Of a stretch of DNA of 64,000 nucleotides, positions 1 through 9,578 are shown piece after piece. Position 1 is the first letter of the stretch, and every line of letters begins with the position of its first letter. Source of the DNA: Hymenobacter amundsenii (GTDB taxonomy: Bacteria > Bacteroidota > Bacteroidia > Cytophagales > Hymenobacteraceae); NCBI RefSeq assembly GCF_002204745.1, contig NZ_NIRR01000002.1, forward strand, positions 124,001 to 188,000. Reading direction: 5' to 3'. The translations under genes and the position numbers were made by a program. Under the pieces are notes generated by a model. That model had not been told where the DNA came from, searched no databases, and saw only the letters and a list, made by a program, of their open reading frames with translations.

Positions 1-986
1 TCCGGCACGCCATGGCCTTCGCCGTGCATCAGTACTTCAACGACCACGGCTTCTACTACGTGCACACGCCCGTCGTGACGGGTTCCGATGCCGAGGGCGC
101 GGGCCAGATGTTCCGCGTAACCACGCTGCCCGACCAGAACCCACCCCTGACCGAGGACAAGTCGGGCGTGGATTACGCGCAGGATTTCTTCGGCAAGCAG
201 ACCAACCTCACCGTGTCGGGGCAGCTGGAGGCCGAGGTAGCCGCCATGGCCCTGGGCAAGGTCTACACGTTCGGGCCTACCTTCCGGGCCGAGAACTCCA
301 ACACCGCCCGCCACTTGGCCGAGTTCTGGATGATTGAGCCAGAAGTGGCCTTCAACGACCTCCAGGACAACATGGACCTGGCCGAGGACTTCCTCAAAAG
401 CCTCGTGCGCTACGCCCTGGCCCACTGCGAAGACGACCTCCGATTCCTCAACGAGCAGTACGACAAGGAGCTGCTCACCCGCCTACAGTTCGTCGTCGAT
501 AATGACTTCCAGCGCCTGACCTACACGGAGGCCGTGGAAATCCTCAAGAAGGCCAAGCAGAAGTTCGAATTCCCCGTGGACTGGGGCACCGACCTGCAAA
601 GCGAGCATGAGCGCTACCTGGTGGAGAAGCACTTCAAGAAGCCCGTCATCCTGACCGATTACCCAAAGGATATCAAGGCCTTCTACATGAAGCTCAACGA
701 CGACGACCAAACCGTACGGGCCATGGACGTGCTCTTCCCCGGCATCGGCGAAATCATCGGCGGCTCCCAGCGCGAAGAGGACCTCACGAAACTCAAGGCC
801 CGCATGGCTGCCATGGACGTGCCCGAGCACGAGCTATGGTGGTACCTGGAGCTACGCCAGTACGGCACCGCGCCCCACGCCGGCTTCGGTCTGGGCTTCG
901 AGCGCCTCATCCTCTTCATCACCGGCATGGCCAACATCCGCGACGTTATTCCCTTCCCCCGCTTCCCCGGCAGCGCAGCGTTTTAA
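1..986 (+). CDS. asnS: Asparaginyl-tRNA synthetase, 5'-truncated by the window edge
   Basis: Charges tRNA-Asn with asparagine in the cytoplasm. About 327 C-terminal residues of a family normally near 465 residues are visible; the anticodon-binding OB fold lies outside the window. The reading frame is open from base 3, and the ATG at 12 is internal. Class II catalytic features are clear: motif 2 (FRAENSNT followed by [12 protein letters not shown]) and motif 3 ([10 protein letters not shown]), with the AsnRS-type ending FPRFPG. The acidic-residue context WMIEPE and the overall fit favour AsnRS over AspRS. The gene ends at TAA 984-986, followed by a short spacer before a convergent lipoprotein gene. 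Confidence 0.96.
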   Translation, partial: RHAMAFAVHQYFNDHGFYYVHTPVVTGSDAEGAGQMFRVTTLPDQNPPLTEDKSGVDYAQDFFGKQTNLTVSGQLEAEVAAMALGKVYTFGPTFRAENSNTARHLAEFWMIEPEVAFNDLQDNMDLAEDFLKSLVRYALAHCEDDLRFLNEQYDKELLTRLQFVVDNDFQRLTYTEAVEILKKAKQKFEFPVDWGTDLQSEHERYLVEKHFKKPVILTDYPKDIKAFYMKLNDDDQTVRAMDVLFPGIGEIIGGSQREEDLTKLKARMAAMDVPEHELWWYLELRQYGTAPHAGFGLGFERLILFITGMANIRDVIPFPRFPGSAAF

Positions 987-1069
987 GCACGGATTACCGC
1001 TGATTAGGCGTTGACTAGGCTAATTCTTACACAACGCCGCTCCTGTGAAGGGGCGGCCGTTGTAGCTGT

Positions 1070-1534
1070 TTACCTGCGGGAATGCCTCAGCAGAAATAGC
1101 GTAATTATTCCGTGTCCTTGACTGGCTGCTAGGGAGGTCATGCTAGCCTTTGTTTTATTATCGAGTGTATTCAGCTCAATTCTATCAGCAGTTATGTCCG
1201 ATGGAAAAGCTAAAGAAGCGTCTTGGTCCGATTCAGTTAAAATATCGGCAAATACGCGCTGAGTCAATAGATACAAACTATCAGAAACTCGCGCTGAGAG
1301 AGTGTCAGTCGGTTTCTGAATTAGCTGACCGAACCTTTTTCGACCGTATGCCGACCATTGATAGCTCGTTGGTACTCCTCGTCTTGCTCGCACATTGACC
1401 AGCGTGGTAAAAGAGTCAGGGGTTGAGGTTAGGTGGTCCTCAGCCCATCGTGCTTGCTCCAACAGTTGGAGTTCATACAAATGCTTTCGGCTTTTTTGCT
1501 GCTCGTTACAGGCCGCAAGCGAAAGTAGCGTCAT
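1070..1534 (-). CDS. Hypothetical lipoprotein, low GC
   Basis: I do not recognise this 154-residue protein. It opens with MTLLSLAAC, where LAAC fits a lipobox, but the leader is only eight residues long and lacks the usual positively charged start. Either the true start lies further upstream or the 5' end is damaged. The rest is soluble and charged with no membrane segment. Base composition is visibly lower in GC than the flanking genes, which suggests recent acquisition or relaxed constraint. It converges with asnS. A real gene is likely from its single long frame, but the function is unknown. Confidence 0.5.
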   Translation of the reverse strand: MTLLSLAACNEQQKSRKHLYELQLLEQARWAEDHLTSTPDSFTTLVNVRARRGVPTSYQWSAYGRKRFGQLIQKPTDTLSARVSDSLYLLTQRVFADILTESDQDASLAFPSDITADRIELNTLDNKTKASMTSLAASQGHGIITLFLLRHSRR

Positions 1535-1614
1535 TATGGGTAGCTAGATATATTTCATGCGTGTTCGGACAGCCTGCCAGTAAAGTTGAGCAATCTATCA
1601 GATAACGCGTTTTG

Positions 1615-1863
1615 TCAGCAGTAATTCCGCAGTTCCTTATCGTCCACGGCCAGTAGGTTATCGAGGCGCAGCTCGAAGCCGTCGGCTAGGCGCAGGTATT
1701 CTACTTTGTCCTGAATGTATAGGTCCTGAATGGTGCCGTGATAAGTGCTGGGCGGCGTGTCGGGCTCGGTGCGGTAGGTGAGGGTGCAGGGCTGGCCGGT
1801 GGTGGCGCGGGCCTCCAATTCGTCGTAGAACGAGCAGCTAATGGGTTGATAGGGGGTGGCCAT
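1615..1863 (-). CDS. Rof/YaeO-like Rho-binding antiterminator
   Basis: An 82-residue protein matching the Rof family, small Sm-fold proteins that bind transcription terminator Rho and inhibit it. The N-terminus YQPISCSFYDELEARA is the family signature (YxPIxCxxYDxLE). It is followed by a beta-rich body with GTIQDLYIQDKVEYLRL and ending ELRLDNLLAVDD. Length is normal for the family (about 80-90 residues). The ATG at 1861-1863 is the natural start because the signature begins five residues later. A diverged second copy lies immediately upstream on the same strand (1937-2179). Family membership is recognised from sequence; Rho inhibition is inferred. Confidence 0.8.
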   Translation of the reverse strand: MATPYQPISCSFYDELEARATTGQPCTLTYRTEPDTPPSTYHGTIQDLYIQDKVEYLRLADGFELRLDNLLAVDDKELRNYC

Positions 1864-1936
1864 AGCGGTGGAAAAAGATGAAACGTACTCAGTGTACGCA
1901 CCAACCGGCTGCCAGGATAACCGCTTGCCCGATCCG

Positions 1937-2179
1937 TCAGTTCTCCCGGCGCTGGCCGTTTACCGCTACCAGCCAATCAAGGCGCAGCTCGCAGCCCGGG
2001 GCCAGGCAGACATAATCTACCAGGCCGCGGCGGCGCAGGCCCTGCACCACGGCCCGTACGCTGAACTCGGCCGAGGTGCCGGGTGCGCGGTACACCAGTA
2101 TGCAGCTGTGGCCCGGCTGCAGGCCGGCCCACAGAACCAGCGAAGCGGTTGAAACACCAGCAGGGGTAGAAATGGACAT
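1937..2179 (-). CDS. Diverged Rof-like paralog
   Basis: An 80-residue protein if translation begins at the internal ATG 2177-2179; an upstream in-frame ATG at 2275 would add an unconserved tail. It aligns end to end with the neighbouring Rof-like protein: GHSCILVYRAP against GQPCTLTYRTE, then VDYVCLAPGCELRLDWLVAVNG against VEYLRLADGFELRLDNLLAVDD. The N-terminal signature YxPIxCxxYDxLE is gone, so the surface that defines canonical Rof is changed. It lies 73 bp upstream of the intact copy and probably shares its transcript. Function may be altered Rho binding or another RNA/protein ligand; this is inference. Confidence 0.6.
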   Translation of the reverse strand: MSISTPAGVSTASLVLWAGLQPGHSCILVYRAPGTSAEFSVRAVVQGLRRRGLVDYVCLAPGCELRLDWLVAVNGQRREN

Positions 2180-2305
2180 AGCTGACAGAACGGTTTGGGA
2201 CAGAAAAGGATACATGGTACTATAAGAAGTTACGACTACCCCTAACAACCCGGTTTGGTTCCCCTGCGTTGTCAAAGCATCTTGCCGCGTTTATCCGCCC
2301 ATGCT

Positions 2306-3952
2306 ATGCCTGCCGAATTTGACCTCGCCCCCGCCGATGCCCTCGCCGAAGGCGAAATGCGCACCTATTCTACGCCCAACGCCGACGTGCTGCTGCTCCA
2401 CCGCGAGGGCCAGTACTTGGCGCTGGCGGCCCACTGCCCCCACTACGGGGCTCCGCTCGAAAAAGGCCGTTTGGTAGGCGACCAGCTAATCTGCCCCTGG
2501 CACCACGCCTGCTTCCGCGTCACCGATGGCCATCTTTGCCAGCCCCCGGCCCTCGACGCGCTGCCCAGCTACCCGGTGCGCGTGGCCGAAGGTCGAGTTT
2601 GGGTGACGCTGCCCGCCAAACCAACTGCCGCCGCCGACAGCCCCGACGCCACGCCTACGGCGCTGGTGGGCGGGGTAGCGCCGGTCGTAAACAGTGCTGC
2701 GCCCGATCAGCGGACGTTTGTTATTGTGGGCGGTGGGGCGGCCGGGCAGTTTGCGGCCCAGACGCTACGAGCCGAGGGCTTTGGGGGCCGCCTTGTGCTG
2801 GTAACTGCCGAAGCCGCCCAGCCCTACGACCGCACCAAGCTCAGCAAGGCCTACCTGGCCGGAAAAGCCGACCAAAATGCGCTATCCCTGCGCAAAGCCG
2901 CTTTCTACGAGGAGCACCGCATCGAAGTCCTGACCGATACCCGCGCCACTGGCCTGAGTCTGACGGACCGCCAACTCAAGCTGACCGACCACGAACCACT
3001 GCACTACGATAAGCTGCTGCTCGCTCCCGGCAGTGAGCCCAACACGCTGCCCAAGCTGTCTGGCCACGACCTGCAAGGCGTACTGCCGCTGCGCTCGGCC
3101 CAGGATGCCGAAAACATCCGGCAGGCCGCCGCCGGTGCCCGGCACGTGGTCATCATCGGCAGCAGCTTTATCGGGATGGAAGCCGCCGCCAGCTTGGCGG
3201 CTGAAAACGAGGCTACGGATACCAAAGACCGGCGCATTACGGTAATAGCCCGCGAAAAGGAACCGTTTGAAAAGGTGTTGGGCGCAAAAATCGGGGCTAT
3301 GTTCCGTAACCTGCACTGCCGCCACGGGGTCCGGTTCAAGCCCGAAGCCACCGTAGAAGCGCTGGAAGGCGAAAACGGCCGCGTAACGGCCGTGCGCCTA
3401 GCCTCGGGCCAGCGCCTACCCGCCGACGTGGTGGTGCTGGGCGTGGGCGTGCGGCCCGCTACCGGATTCCTGGAAGCAGCCTTCGAGCTGGAAAAGGACG
3501 GTGGCCTGCGCGTGGATGCTTACCTGCAGGCGGCCGAACACGTGTACGCCGCCGGCGACGTGGCCCGGTTCCCGCTGGCGGCCGGTGGGGGCCAGCACCG
3601 CATCGAGCACTGGCGGATGGCTCAGCAGCACGGGGCCTGCGCGGCCCGCAACATGCTGGGGCAGGAGCACCAGTTTGCGGAAGTGCCCTTCTTCTGGACC
3701 CAGCAGTACGGCAAAAGCCTGCGCTACGCGGGCCACGCCACCGAATGGGACGAAATCATCTTCCACGGCGATGTGCGCCGCCACGATTTTCTGGCCCTTT
3801 ATGCCCACCGCAACCGCATAATAGCCGCCGCCGCCCTGGGCCGCGACGATGATATGATGGTGATTGAAGAGCTACTGCGAACCGACCAGATGCCGACTCC
3901 CACGGCCGCCCGCCGCCCAATAAAATGGGCTAAACGGCTACTCAAAGAGTAG
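2306..3952 (+). CDS. Rieske [2Fe-2S] / FAD-dependent NAD(P)H oxidoreductase (AIFM3-like)
   Basis: A 548-residue fusion. Residues about 5-105 form a Rieske domain with the ligand set Cys44-x-His46 (CPH) and Cys63-x-x-His66 (CPWH). A linker leads to a pyridine nucleotide-disulfide oxidoreductase: an FAD dinucleotide fold at about 137 (VIVGGGAAGQFAA), an NAD-binding segment (VVIIGSSFIGMEAA), the second FAD motif VYAAGDVARFP, and a C-terminal reductase domain. This architecture is that of AIF-like 3 / ferredoxin reductases that pass electrons from NAD(P)H to FAD and a 2Fe-2S centre. ATG 2306 is chosen because the Rieske domain begins there; the longer in-frame ATG at 2255 adds an unconserved peptide. 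The substrate is unknown. It ends at a strong shared terminator. Confidence 0.88.
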   Translation: MPAEFDLAPADALAEGEMRTYSTPNADVLLLHREGQYLALAAHCPHYGAPLEKGRLVGDQLICPWHHACFRVTDGHLCQPPALDALPSYPVRVAEGRVWVTLPAKPTAAADSPDATPTALVGGVAPVVNSAAPDQRTFVIVGGGAAGQFAAQTLRAEGFGGRLVLVTAEAAQPYDRTKLSKAYLAGKADQNALSLRKAAFYEEHRIEVLTDTRATGLSLTDRQLKLTDHEPLHYDKLLLAPGSEPNTLPKLSGHDLQGVLPLRSAQDAENIRQAAAGARHVVIIGSSFIGMEAAASLAAENEATDTKDRRITVIAREKEPFEKVLGAKIGAMFRNLHCRHGVRFKPEATVEALEGENGRVTAVRLASGQRLPADVVVLGVGVRPATGFLEAAFELEKDGGLRVDAYLQAAEHVYAAGDVARFPLAAGGGQHRIEHWRMAQQHGACAARNMLGQEHQFAEVPFFWTQQYGKSLRYAGHATEWDEIIFHGDVRRHDFLALYAHRNRIIAAAALGRDDDMMVIEELLRTDQMPTPTAARRPIKWAKRLLKE

Positions 3953-3972
3953 GAATAAATCGGCTTCCTTCT

Positions 3973-4020
3973 AACACCAGAGAGGCCACTTCCGGTATCG
4001 GAAGTGGCCTCTCTGGTGTT
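3973..4020. terminator. Perfect 21-bp hairpin between convergent genes
   Basis: Arms 3973-3993 and 4000-4020 are perfectly complementary over 21 bp with a 6-base loop (ggtatc). It sits between the ends of the Rieske/FAD reductase (+) and the exported protein at 4060 (-), so it probably terminates both transcripts. There is no long T-run. Confidence 0.75.
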
Positions 4021-4059
4021 GGATAAAAAGTAAGTCCGGCAGAAACCCGGAGTTGTTGG

Positions 4060-4551
4060 CTAGTGCTTGCCTTTGTGGCCCTTGCCTTTGTCGTGGTCTT
4101 TGTACTTGTCGTGGCCCTTGCCTTCGATACCGTACACGGGCTGTCCGGCGGGCACGGCGTACACTGTGCGGGCTTTCTTGGCCTGGCCGGGCGGCATGCC
4201 GTGCGGGTGGCCGCCCTTTGGGTATTTCACCTTGTGCTCCTGAATAAGCACCCAGGGTTGGGCGCCCACGTAGTTGATGACAACCGGGTGAAACGAGCTG
4301 GTAGAATAGCCGTTGATAACCTTCGCTTTTTTCCATTTGCCCTCCCGCAGAATGACGTACTGCTGGTCGCGCAAATCGTAGTAGCCGCCTACTTCCGGAA
4401 TGTAATAATACTGCGTACCTGCCGGTACGGCCGGCCCCCAGGCGGGCGGATTGATGTTGATGATATTGACCTGAGCCTGGCTCGGGAGGCTAAAGCCAGT
4501 CAGGGCCGCCGTGAGCAGGCCAGCGAGGGTGATTTTGAAGAAAAGTGGCAT
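4060..4551 (-). CDS. Exported hypothetical protein with Lys/His/Gly-rich tail
   Basis: A 163-residue protein with a clear Sec signal peptide (hydrophobic stretch then SLPSQA-QV, cleavage near residue 27). The mature part has Tyr-rich beta-type sequence around YYYIPEVGGYYDLRDQQYVIL and VVINYVGAQPWVLIQ. It ends in a low-complexity tail made of K, H, G and D (words such as KGHDKYKDHDKGKGHKGKH). The tail could bind metal ions or polyanions, but this is inference. I do not recognise a named family, although similar short periplasmic proteins occur in Bacteroidota. It converges with the reductase gene at the 3973-4020 hairpin. Confidence 0.7.
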   Translation of the reverse strand: MPLFFKITLAGLLTAALTGFSLPSQAQVNIININPPAWGPAVPAGTQYYYIPEVGGYYDLRDQQYVILREGKWKKAKVINGYSTSSFHPVVINYVGAQPWVLIQEHKVKYPKGGHPHGMPPGQAKKARTVYAVPAGQPVYGIEGKGHDKYKDHDKGKGHKGKH

Positions 4552-4690
4552 GTGTGGTGAAGAGAGAGAAAAAGAAAAGATAAACCAGGAGGCGCTGTGG
4601 TCAGGGACATCAGCGCCGGCCGATTCGCAGTTGCCTGAGACATTTGCAAAAATGGAACCAATCCGGTAACCGGCTTTGCCAGTGCTGCAG

Positions 4691-5722
4691 TTAAGCAGTG
4701 GCCGCCATCCACTGCCGGAACGCCCGGGCAGCCGGATGATACTCGACCAGCAGGGCTACTGCTACGCCAAAGCAGGGCCCGGCGAAGAAGAGCATGCGGG
4801 AAATTTCGCCCGAAAGCAGCACGAACCCTCCCACGCAGGCTAGCACGGCCCCAGTGGCCGGGGGTAGCCGCGTCAGCCAACTGCGGCGGGCCACCCGTCC
4901 GCCCGCCAAGCCCAGCACGGGCAGCAGCGTGAAGAGCCCGAACACGGCCAGCACCGCACTCAGCCCCCGTACCGTAAGCAGCTGCCCGAGGGTATGTACC
5001 ACGTGGTTGCGCAAGTGCGATGATACCACCGCGCTCATGTCGGTAAGCTGGTTGTGGGGCGGCAGCGGGTACCAGATATCCAGCTGATAATGCAGCAGCC
5101 AGAGCGCCGCGCCGGCCAGGCCCGCCGCCGCCAGCCGCCGGGGCCACGACAAAAAAGTGCCGTAGTACAGCGCCACCGGTAGCAGCAGTAGCAACTGCTC
5201 CTTAGCTAAGGGCGCCAGCACCATAGCCCACCACAGTAGCGTCCCGTGGCGGGAGGCCAGCGCATAGAACAGGGCCGCCAGTGCCAGCCAGGCCAGGCTA
5301 TCGACCAGCGCCGAACCGGCCAGGTAGGTGGCCAGCCCGCTGCTGAGGACCACGACCGCCCCGCCCAGCGCGGCCCCAAAACTGGCCCCCACCGCGCGGG
5401 CCGTGCGGTAAACCAGCGTGCCGCCCAGCGCCAGCAGCAGGGTATTGAGCAGGTAGAAGGCAAACCCCAGGGCCGCCCCGGCTTCGCCCCCGAGTTGCCG
5501 CACGCTTTGCAGGCCCCAGGCCAGCGCCCCGGCCAGCAGCGGCACTACCACCCGGTAGCGGTGAAACGTGCTGACTTCGCCGATGCGCCCCTGGGCCAGT
5601 AACAGATAGGCGTGTTCGTCGCTGAAGCGGACGTGGTTGGTCAGCCACACGTAGCCGTTGCTGGCCAGTAGCGCCGTCAGGAGCAGGAAAACCAGGCAAG
5701 TAGCGGAACGCGGGCGCGACAT
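4691..5722 (-). CDS. Polytopic membrane protein, unknown function (possibly GT-C type)
   Basis: A 343-residue protein with roughly nine hydrophobic segments, starting with a membrane helix directly after MSRPRSA. The first loop (NHVRFSDEHAYLLLAQG) is acidic, and a lysine-glutamate pair sits within a later segment (APLAKEQLLLLLP). An acidic first periplasmic loop and a KE pair near a membrane helix are seen in GT-C glycosyltransferase-like proteins, so a role in lipid-linked sugar transfer is possible. I cannot assign it with confidence. It stands alone, reading away from uvrA across a 231-bp spacer. Confidence 0.7.
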   Translation of the reverse strand: MSRPRSATCLVFLLLTALLASNGYVWLTNHVRFSDEHAYLLLAQGRIGEVSTFHRYRVVVPLLAGALAWGLQSVRQLGGEAGAALGFAFYLLNTLLLALGGTLVYRTARAVGASFGAALGGAVVVLSSGLATYLAGSALVDSLAWLALAALFYALASRHGTLLWWAMVLAPLAKEQLLLLLPVALYYGTFLSWPRRLAAAGLAGAALWLLHYQLDIWYPLPPHNQLTDMSAVVSSHLRNHVVHTLGQLLTVRGLSAVLAVFGLFTLLPVLGLAGGRVARRSWLTRLPPATGAVLACVGGFVLLSGEISRMLFFAGPCFGVAVALLVEYHPAARAFRQWMAATA

Positions 5723-5921
5723 GGCAGGGCAGCGGCAAAAGCCGGGCGGTGGTGAAAGGAGGCCGCAAGTTAGGCCGCCCAGATGGGGAAGTTGGCGGCC
5801 GAGGGCACAAACGAGCGACGGTAGTTGTTATCTGCCACCCGATAGTGCGGCCGAAGCCGGACCGGGGCTAAAGTCGCTGACCAGAAAGCTATTCACATTA
5901 GCCATCGGGCCGCGTTTTCCT

Positions 5922-5929
5922 TACTTTTG
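5922..5929 (+). promoter_or_regulatory. Bacteroidota-type -7 element of uvrA
   Basis: TACTTTTG matches the TAnnTTTG consensus recognised by the Bacteroidota primary sigma factor. It lies 25 bp before the ATG at 5954, which supports that start over the in-frame ATG at 5927 inside the promoter. A convincing -33 TTTG is not visible. Confidence 0.55.
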
Positions 5930-5953
5930 CAGACTTATCCGCTCCGCTGCCGC

Positions 5954-8900
5954 ATGGCCAAAAAATCGACTGCCGCTTCCGCTTCTTCTCCTGCCACCAA
6001 AACGGCTAAAGCTGCCCCAGCCGACCGGCCAGCCAAATCCCAGTCTGCGGCCAAACCGGCCCGGGCCGGCAAAGCCCCGAAAGCTGCCCAGCCCGCCGAA
6101 ACCGCCGTTTCGGTGGCTGCTGCTGTAGCCGATGGCAACGGACACCACAGCACGGCCGCCGTGCAGGCCGTGCCCCGCAGCGAGGTAGTGAGCGAAACCA
6201 TTGTCGAAAACCGCACCGCTAGCAGCGGGCAGCTGCTTGGGCCGGCCGACCTGGAGGCACCTTACATCGAAGTGTACGGAGCCCGGGAGCACAACCTCAA
6301 GAACGTGTCGGTGAAGATTCCGCGGGGGCGGCTGGTGGTGTTTACCGGCATTTCGGGTTCGGGCAAATCGAGCCTGGCCTTCGATACGATTTATGCCGAG
6401 GGCCAGCGCCGCTACATGGAAACGTTTTCGGCCTACGCCCGCTCGTTTATGGGTGGGCTGGAGCGGCCCGATGTGGATAAAATCGAGGGGCTGTCGCCGG
6501 TTATCAGCATCGAGCAGAAAACCACCTCGCGCAACCCCCGCTCCACGGTCGGCACCATCACCGAGATTTACGACTTCCTGCGCCTGTTCTACGCCCGCAC
6601 CGCCGAGGCGTTCAGCTACGCCACAGGCCAGAAAATGATCCGGCAGAGCGACGACCAGATCATCAACTACATTCTCAAGGAATACGACGGCCGCAAGCTG
6701 GTGGTGCTGGCCCCCGTCGTGAAGGGCCGCAAGGGCCACTACCGCGAACTGTTCCAGCAGGTGGCCAAGCTGGGCTTTACCAAGGTGCGGGTCGATGGCG
6801 AGCTGCTCGATCTGACGCCCAAAATGCAGGTCGACCGCTACAAAATTCACGACATCGAAATCGTGATTGATCGGCTAGTGGTGAAGGACGAGGACCGCTT
6901 CCGCCTCTCGGGCTCGGTGCAGAACGCGCTGGGCCAGGGCAAGGGCACAATGCTCGTGCTCGACCCCGACAGCAAGAAGAAGGGCGACAATACCCAGTTC
7001 TTCTCGCGCTTTCTGATGGACCCCGTGACCGGCATCGCCTACGACGACCCGGCCCCAAATACGTTCAGCTTCAACTCGCCCTACGGCGCCTGCCCCACCT
7101 GCAACGGCCTGGGCCAAGTGCAGGAAATAACCGAGGAAACGGTACTGCCCGATCCTAAGCTCAGCATTAGCCGCGGCGGCATTGCGCCGCTGGGCGAGTA
7201 CCGCGACATCTGGATTTTCCAGCAGTTGGGCCTGATTCTCAAGAAAAATAAGGCCAGTCTGAGCACGCCCATCCAGAAGCTGCCCGCCGAGTTGGTGCAG
7301 CGCCTGCTCTACGGCATCTCCACCGACGAAGCCGACGACGCCGACCCTAAAAAGGCCAATTACACCGAGCCGTTTGAGGGCATTATTCCGTTCCTGCGCC
7401 GCCAGATGGACTCCGAGTCCGATACTATTCGGGAGTGGATTCAGCAGTACACCCAGGCCCAGGAATGCCCCGAATGCCACGGCTACCGGCTCAAGAAGGA
7501 AAGTCTGCACTTCAAAATCGATGGCAAGCATATCGGTGAGCTGTCGGTGATGGACCTCAACGATTTGGCCGACTGGTTCGTGGGCCTCGAAGACCGCCTT
7601 TCGGAGCGCCAGAACCTGATTGCCCGCGAGTTGCTCAAGGAAATCCGCAAGCGCATCGGTTTCCTGCTCGAAGTGGGCCTCGACTACCTCAACCTGCACC
7701 GCTCGGTACGCACGCTCAGCGGGGGCGAGAGCCAGCGCATCCGGCTGGCCACCCAAATTGGCACCCAGCTTGTGGGCGTACTCTACATCATGGACGAGCC
7801 CAGCATCGGCCTGCACCAGCGCGACAACGAGCGGCTCATCAAGGCGCTGCAACACCTGCGCGACTTGGGCAACTCGGTGATTGTGGTGGAGCACGACAAG
7901 GACATGATCATGCACGCCGACCACGTGCTCGATATCGGCCCCGGCGCGGGCATCCACGGCGGCCATATTGTGGCCGAGGGTACGCCCACCGAAATCTTCA
8001 GCTCCGGCTCGCTCACCTCGCAGTACCTAAGCGGCCAGAAGCACATCGAAATGCGCAAGAAGAAGCGCAAGGGCGAAGGCCACGAGCTGATATTGCGTGG
8101 AGCCAAGGGCCACAACCTCAAGAACGTGACGGCCAAGTTCCCACTGGGCAAGCTCGTGGCGGTTACCGGCGTGTCGGGCTCGGGCAAGTCGAGCCTGATT
8201 CACGACACGCTGTACCCGATTCTCAACCAGCACTTTTTCAAGGCCAAGCGCGAACCGCTGGCCTACGATAAAATAGAGGGCCTGGAGTTTATTGATAAGG
8301 TGATTGAGGTGGATCAGTCGCCGATTGGCCGCACTCCGCGCTCGAACCCGGCCACTTACACCGGCGTGTTCACCGAGATTCGGCAGCTGTTTTCCAATAT
8401 GCCCGAGTCGAAAATCCGGGGCTACGGGCCGGGGCGCTTCTCGTTCAACGTGCGGGGCGGGCGCTGCGAAACCTGCGAGGGCGCTGGCATCCGCACCATC
8501 GAGATGAACTTCCTGCCCGACGTGCACGTGCCCTGCGAAACCTGCAAGGGCCGTCGTTACAACCGCGAAACCTTGGAAGTACGTTTCAAGGGCAAGTCCA
8601 TCACCGACGTGCTCGACATGACGGTGGAAAAAGCCGTGGAGTTCTTCGAGTTCCAGCCCCGCATCCTGCGCAAAATTCAAACGCTGCACGAAGTGGGCCT
8701 CGGCTACCTCACCCTGGGCCAACAGGCCACCACGCTTTCGGGCGGCGAGGCCCAGCGCGTAAAGCTGGCCACTGAGCTCAGCAAGAAAGACACTGGCCAA
8801 ACTTTCTATATCCTCGACGAGCCCACCACCGGGCTGCATTTCGAGGATATCAGCCACCTAGCCGATGTCCTTCAGAAGCTGGCCGATAAGGGCAATACTG

Positions 8901-9097
8901 TCCTCATTATCGAGCACAACCTCGACCTGATCAAAGTAGCGGATTACGTTATTGACATCGGTCCCGAGGGCGGGTCAGCCGGGGGCAGCATCGTGGCACA
9001 AGGCACGCCCGAAGCGGTGGCCAAAGCTGGACAGGGCCATACCGCCCGCTTTTTGGCCGAGGAACTGCGCACGAGCAAATACGCTGCAGCTGAGTAA
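5954..9097 (+). CDS. uvrA: UvrABC excinuclease subunit A with long N-terminal extension
   Basis: DNA-damage recognition ATPase of nucleotide excision repair, 1047 residues against about 940 for typical UvrA. The conserved protein begins near residue 104 ([15 protein letters not shown]). Walker A1 is GISGSGKSS at 132-140, and the second is GVSGSGKSS. Both signature segments ([13 protein letters not shown] and [13 protein letters not shown]) and both Walker B motifs (IMDEPS, ILDEPT) are intact. Zinc-binding cysteine pairs are present: CPTC and CPEC in the first half, CETC twice in the second. The first ~100 residues are rich in Ala, Lys and Pro and look disordered and basic, unlike the rest. 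Start is chosen from the promoter at 5922 and the MAKKS opening. It stands alone and ends in a strong hairpin. Confidence 0.97.
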   Translation: MAKKSTAASASSPATKTAKAAPADRPAKSQSAAKPARAGKAPKAAQPAETAVSVAAAVADGNGHHSTAAVQAVPRSEVVSETIVENRTASSGQLLGPADLEAPYIEVYGAREHNLKNVSVKIPRGRLVVFTGISGSGKSSLAFDTIYAEGQRRYMETFSAYARSFMGGLERPDVDKIEGLSPVISIEQKTTSRNPRSTVGTITEIYDFLRLFYARTAEAFSYATGQKMIRQSDDQIINYILKEYDGRKLVVLAPVVKGRKGHYRELFQQVAKLGFTKVRVDGELLDLTPKMQVDRYKIHDIEIVIDRLVVKDEDRFRLSGSVQNALGQGKGTMLVLDPDSKKKGDNTQFFSRFLMDPVTGIAYDDPAPNTFSFNSPYGACPTCNGLGQVQEITEETVLPDPKLSISRGGIAPLGEYRDIWIFQQLGLILKKNKASLSTPIQKLPAELVQRLLYGISTDEADDADPKKANYTEPFEGIIPFLRRQMDSESDTIREWIQQYTQAQECPECHGYRLKKESLHFKIDGKHIGELSVMDLNDLADWFVGLEDRLSERQNLIARELLKEIRKRIGFLLEVGLDYLNLHRSVRTLSGGESQRIRLATQIGTQLVGVLYIMDEPSIGLHQRDNERLIKALQHLRDLGNSVIVVEHDKDMIMHADHVLDIGPGAGIHGGHIVAEGTPTEIFSSGSLTSQYLSGQKHIEMRKKKRKGEGHELILRGAKGHNLKNVTAKFPLGKLVAVTGVSGSGKSSLIHDTLYPILNQHFFKAKREPLAYDKIEGLEFIDKVIEVDQSPIGRTPRSNPATYTGVFTEIRQLFSNMPESKIRGYGPGRFSFNVRGGRCETCEGAGIRTIEMNFLPDVHVPCETCKGRRYNRETLEVRFKGKSITDVLDMTVEKAVEFFEFQPRILRKIQTLHEVGLGYLTLGQQATTLSGGEAQRVKLATELSKKDTGQTFYILDEPTTGLHFEDISHLADVLQKLADKGNTVLIIEHNLDLIKVADYVIDIGPEGGSAGGSIVAQGTPEAVAKAGQGHTARFLAEELRTSKYAAAE

Positions 9098-9113
9098 GTA
9101 CTCACCTTTATTA

Positions 9114-9156
9114 AAAATTTCCGGTGGCTAATATTTGATTAGCCACCGGAAATTTT
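9114..9156 (+). terminator. uvrA terminator hairpin
   Basis: Perfect 19-bp stem (9114-9132 pairs with 9138-9156) with a 5-base loop, AT-rich at its base and ending in TTTT, 17 bp after the uvrA stop codon. The A-run on the opposite side would let it also act on the minus strand. Confidence 0.85.
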
Positions 9157-9191
9157 CTAGTTTAAGGGCCTGTACTCCTCTCCCGCACCTT

Positions 9192-9437
9192 ATGAAAGTT
9201 CTTGTGTTCCCAGTATTGCTGGCCATTGCGATTATGGTCGGTCCTCCTAAAATGGATGTTGCCCCAGTTGCTAAAACAGCAATTGCTCAGCCATCCTTGG
9301 TCTTAGAACGCCCTTCAGAAGCTACCCTGACGACGCCCAACCCGGCGGCACTAATGAAGAGCACGGCTGCAGCCCCTAAAAATCGCCTGACCGACGAAAC
9401 AAATCCGCAGCCTAAAAGCAGCACCGCGCGTCGTTAG
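9192..9437 (+). CDS. Small exported hypothetical protein
   Basis: An 81-residue protein taken from ATG 9192, giving a short signal sequence (MKVLVFPVLLAIAIMVG) and then a disordered Pro/Thr/Ala/Lys-rich mature part. The longer frame from 9135 would begin inside the uvrA terminator and is unlikely. No family recognised. It ends ahead of a T-rich hairpin, which supports its being transcribed. Confidence 0.45.
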   Translation: MKVLVFPVLLAIAIMVGPPKMDVAPVAKTAIAQPSLVLERPSEATLTTPNPAALMKSTAAAPKNRLTDETNPQPKSSTARR

Positions 9438-9496
9438 ATGACCTTACCTGGGGCCTTGGCTACGGCGGTAAACTGCTGGCAGTAGCCTAATTGCGC

Positions 9497-9540
9497 CAAC
9501 AAAAAAACCACCGGCCCTGCGAGCTGGTGTTTTTTTGTTG
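9497..9540. terminator. Bidirectional T-rich terminator
   Basis: A hairpin whose arms carry A7 and T7 runs (caacaaaaaaac / gtttttttgttg) around a GC-rich centre. It separates the small exported protein (+) from the DUF4142 gene (-) and could stop transcription both ways. Confidence 0.75.
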
Positions 9541-9578
9541 GTATTGTGGTAGTGCTGAAACGTAGGTGCCGAGAAGCC

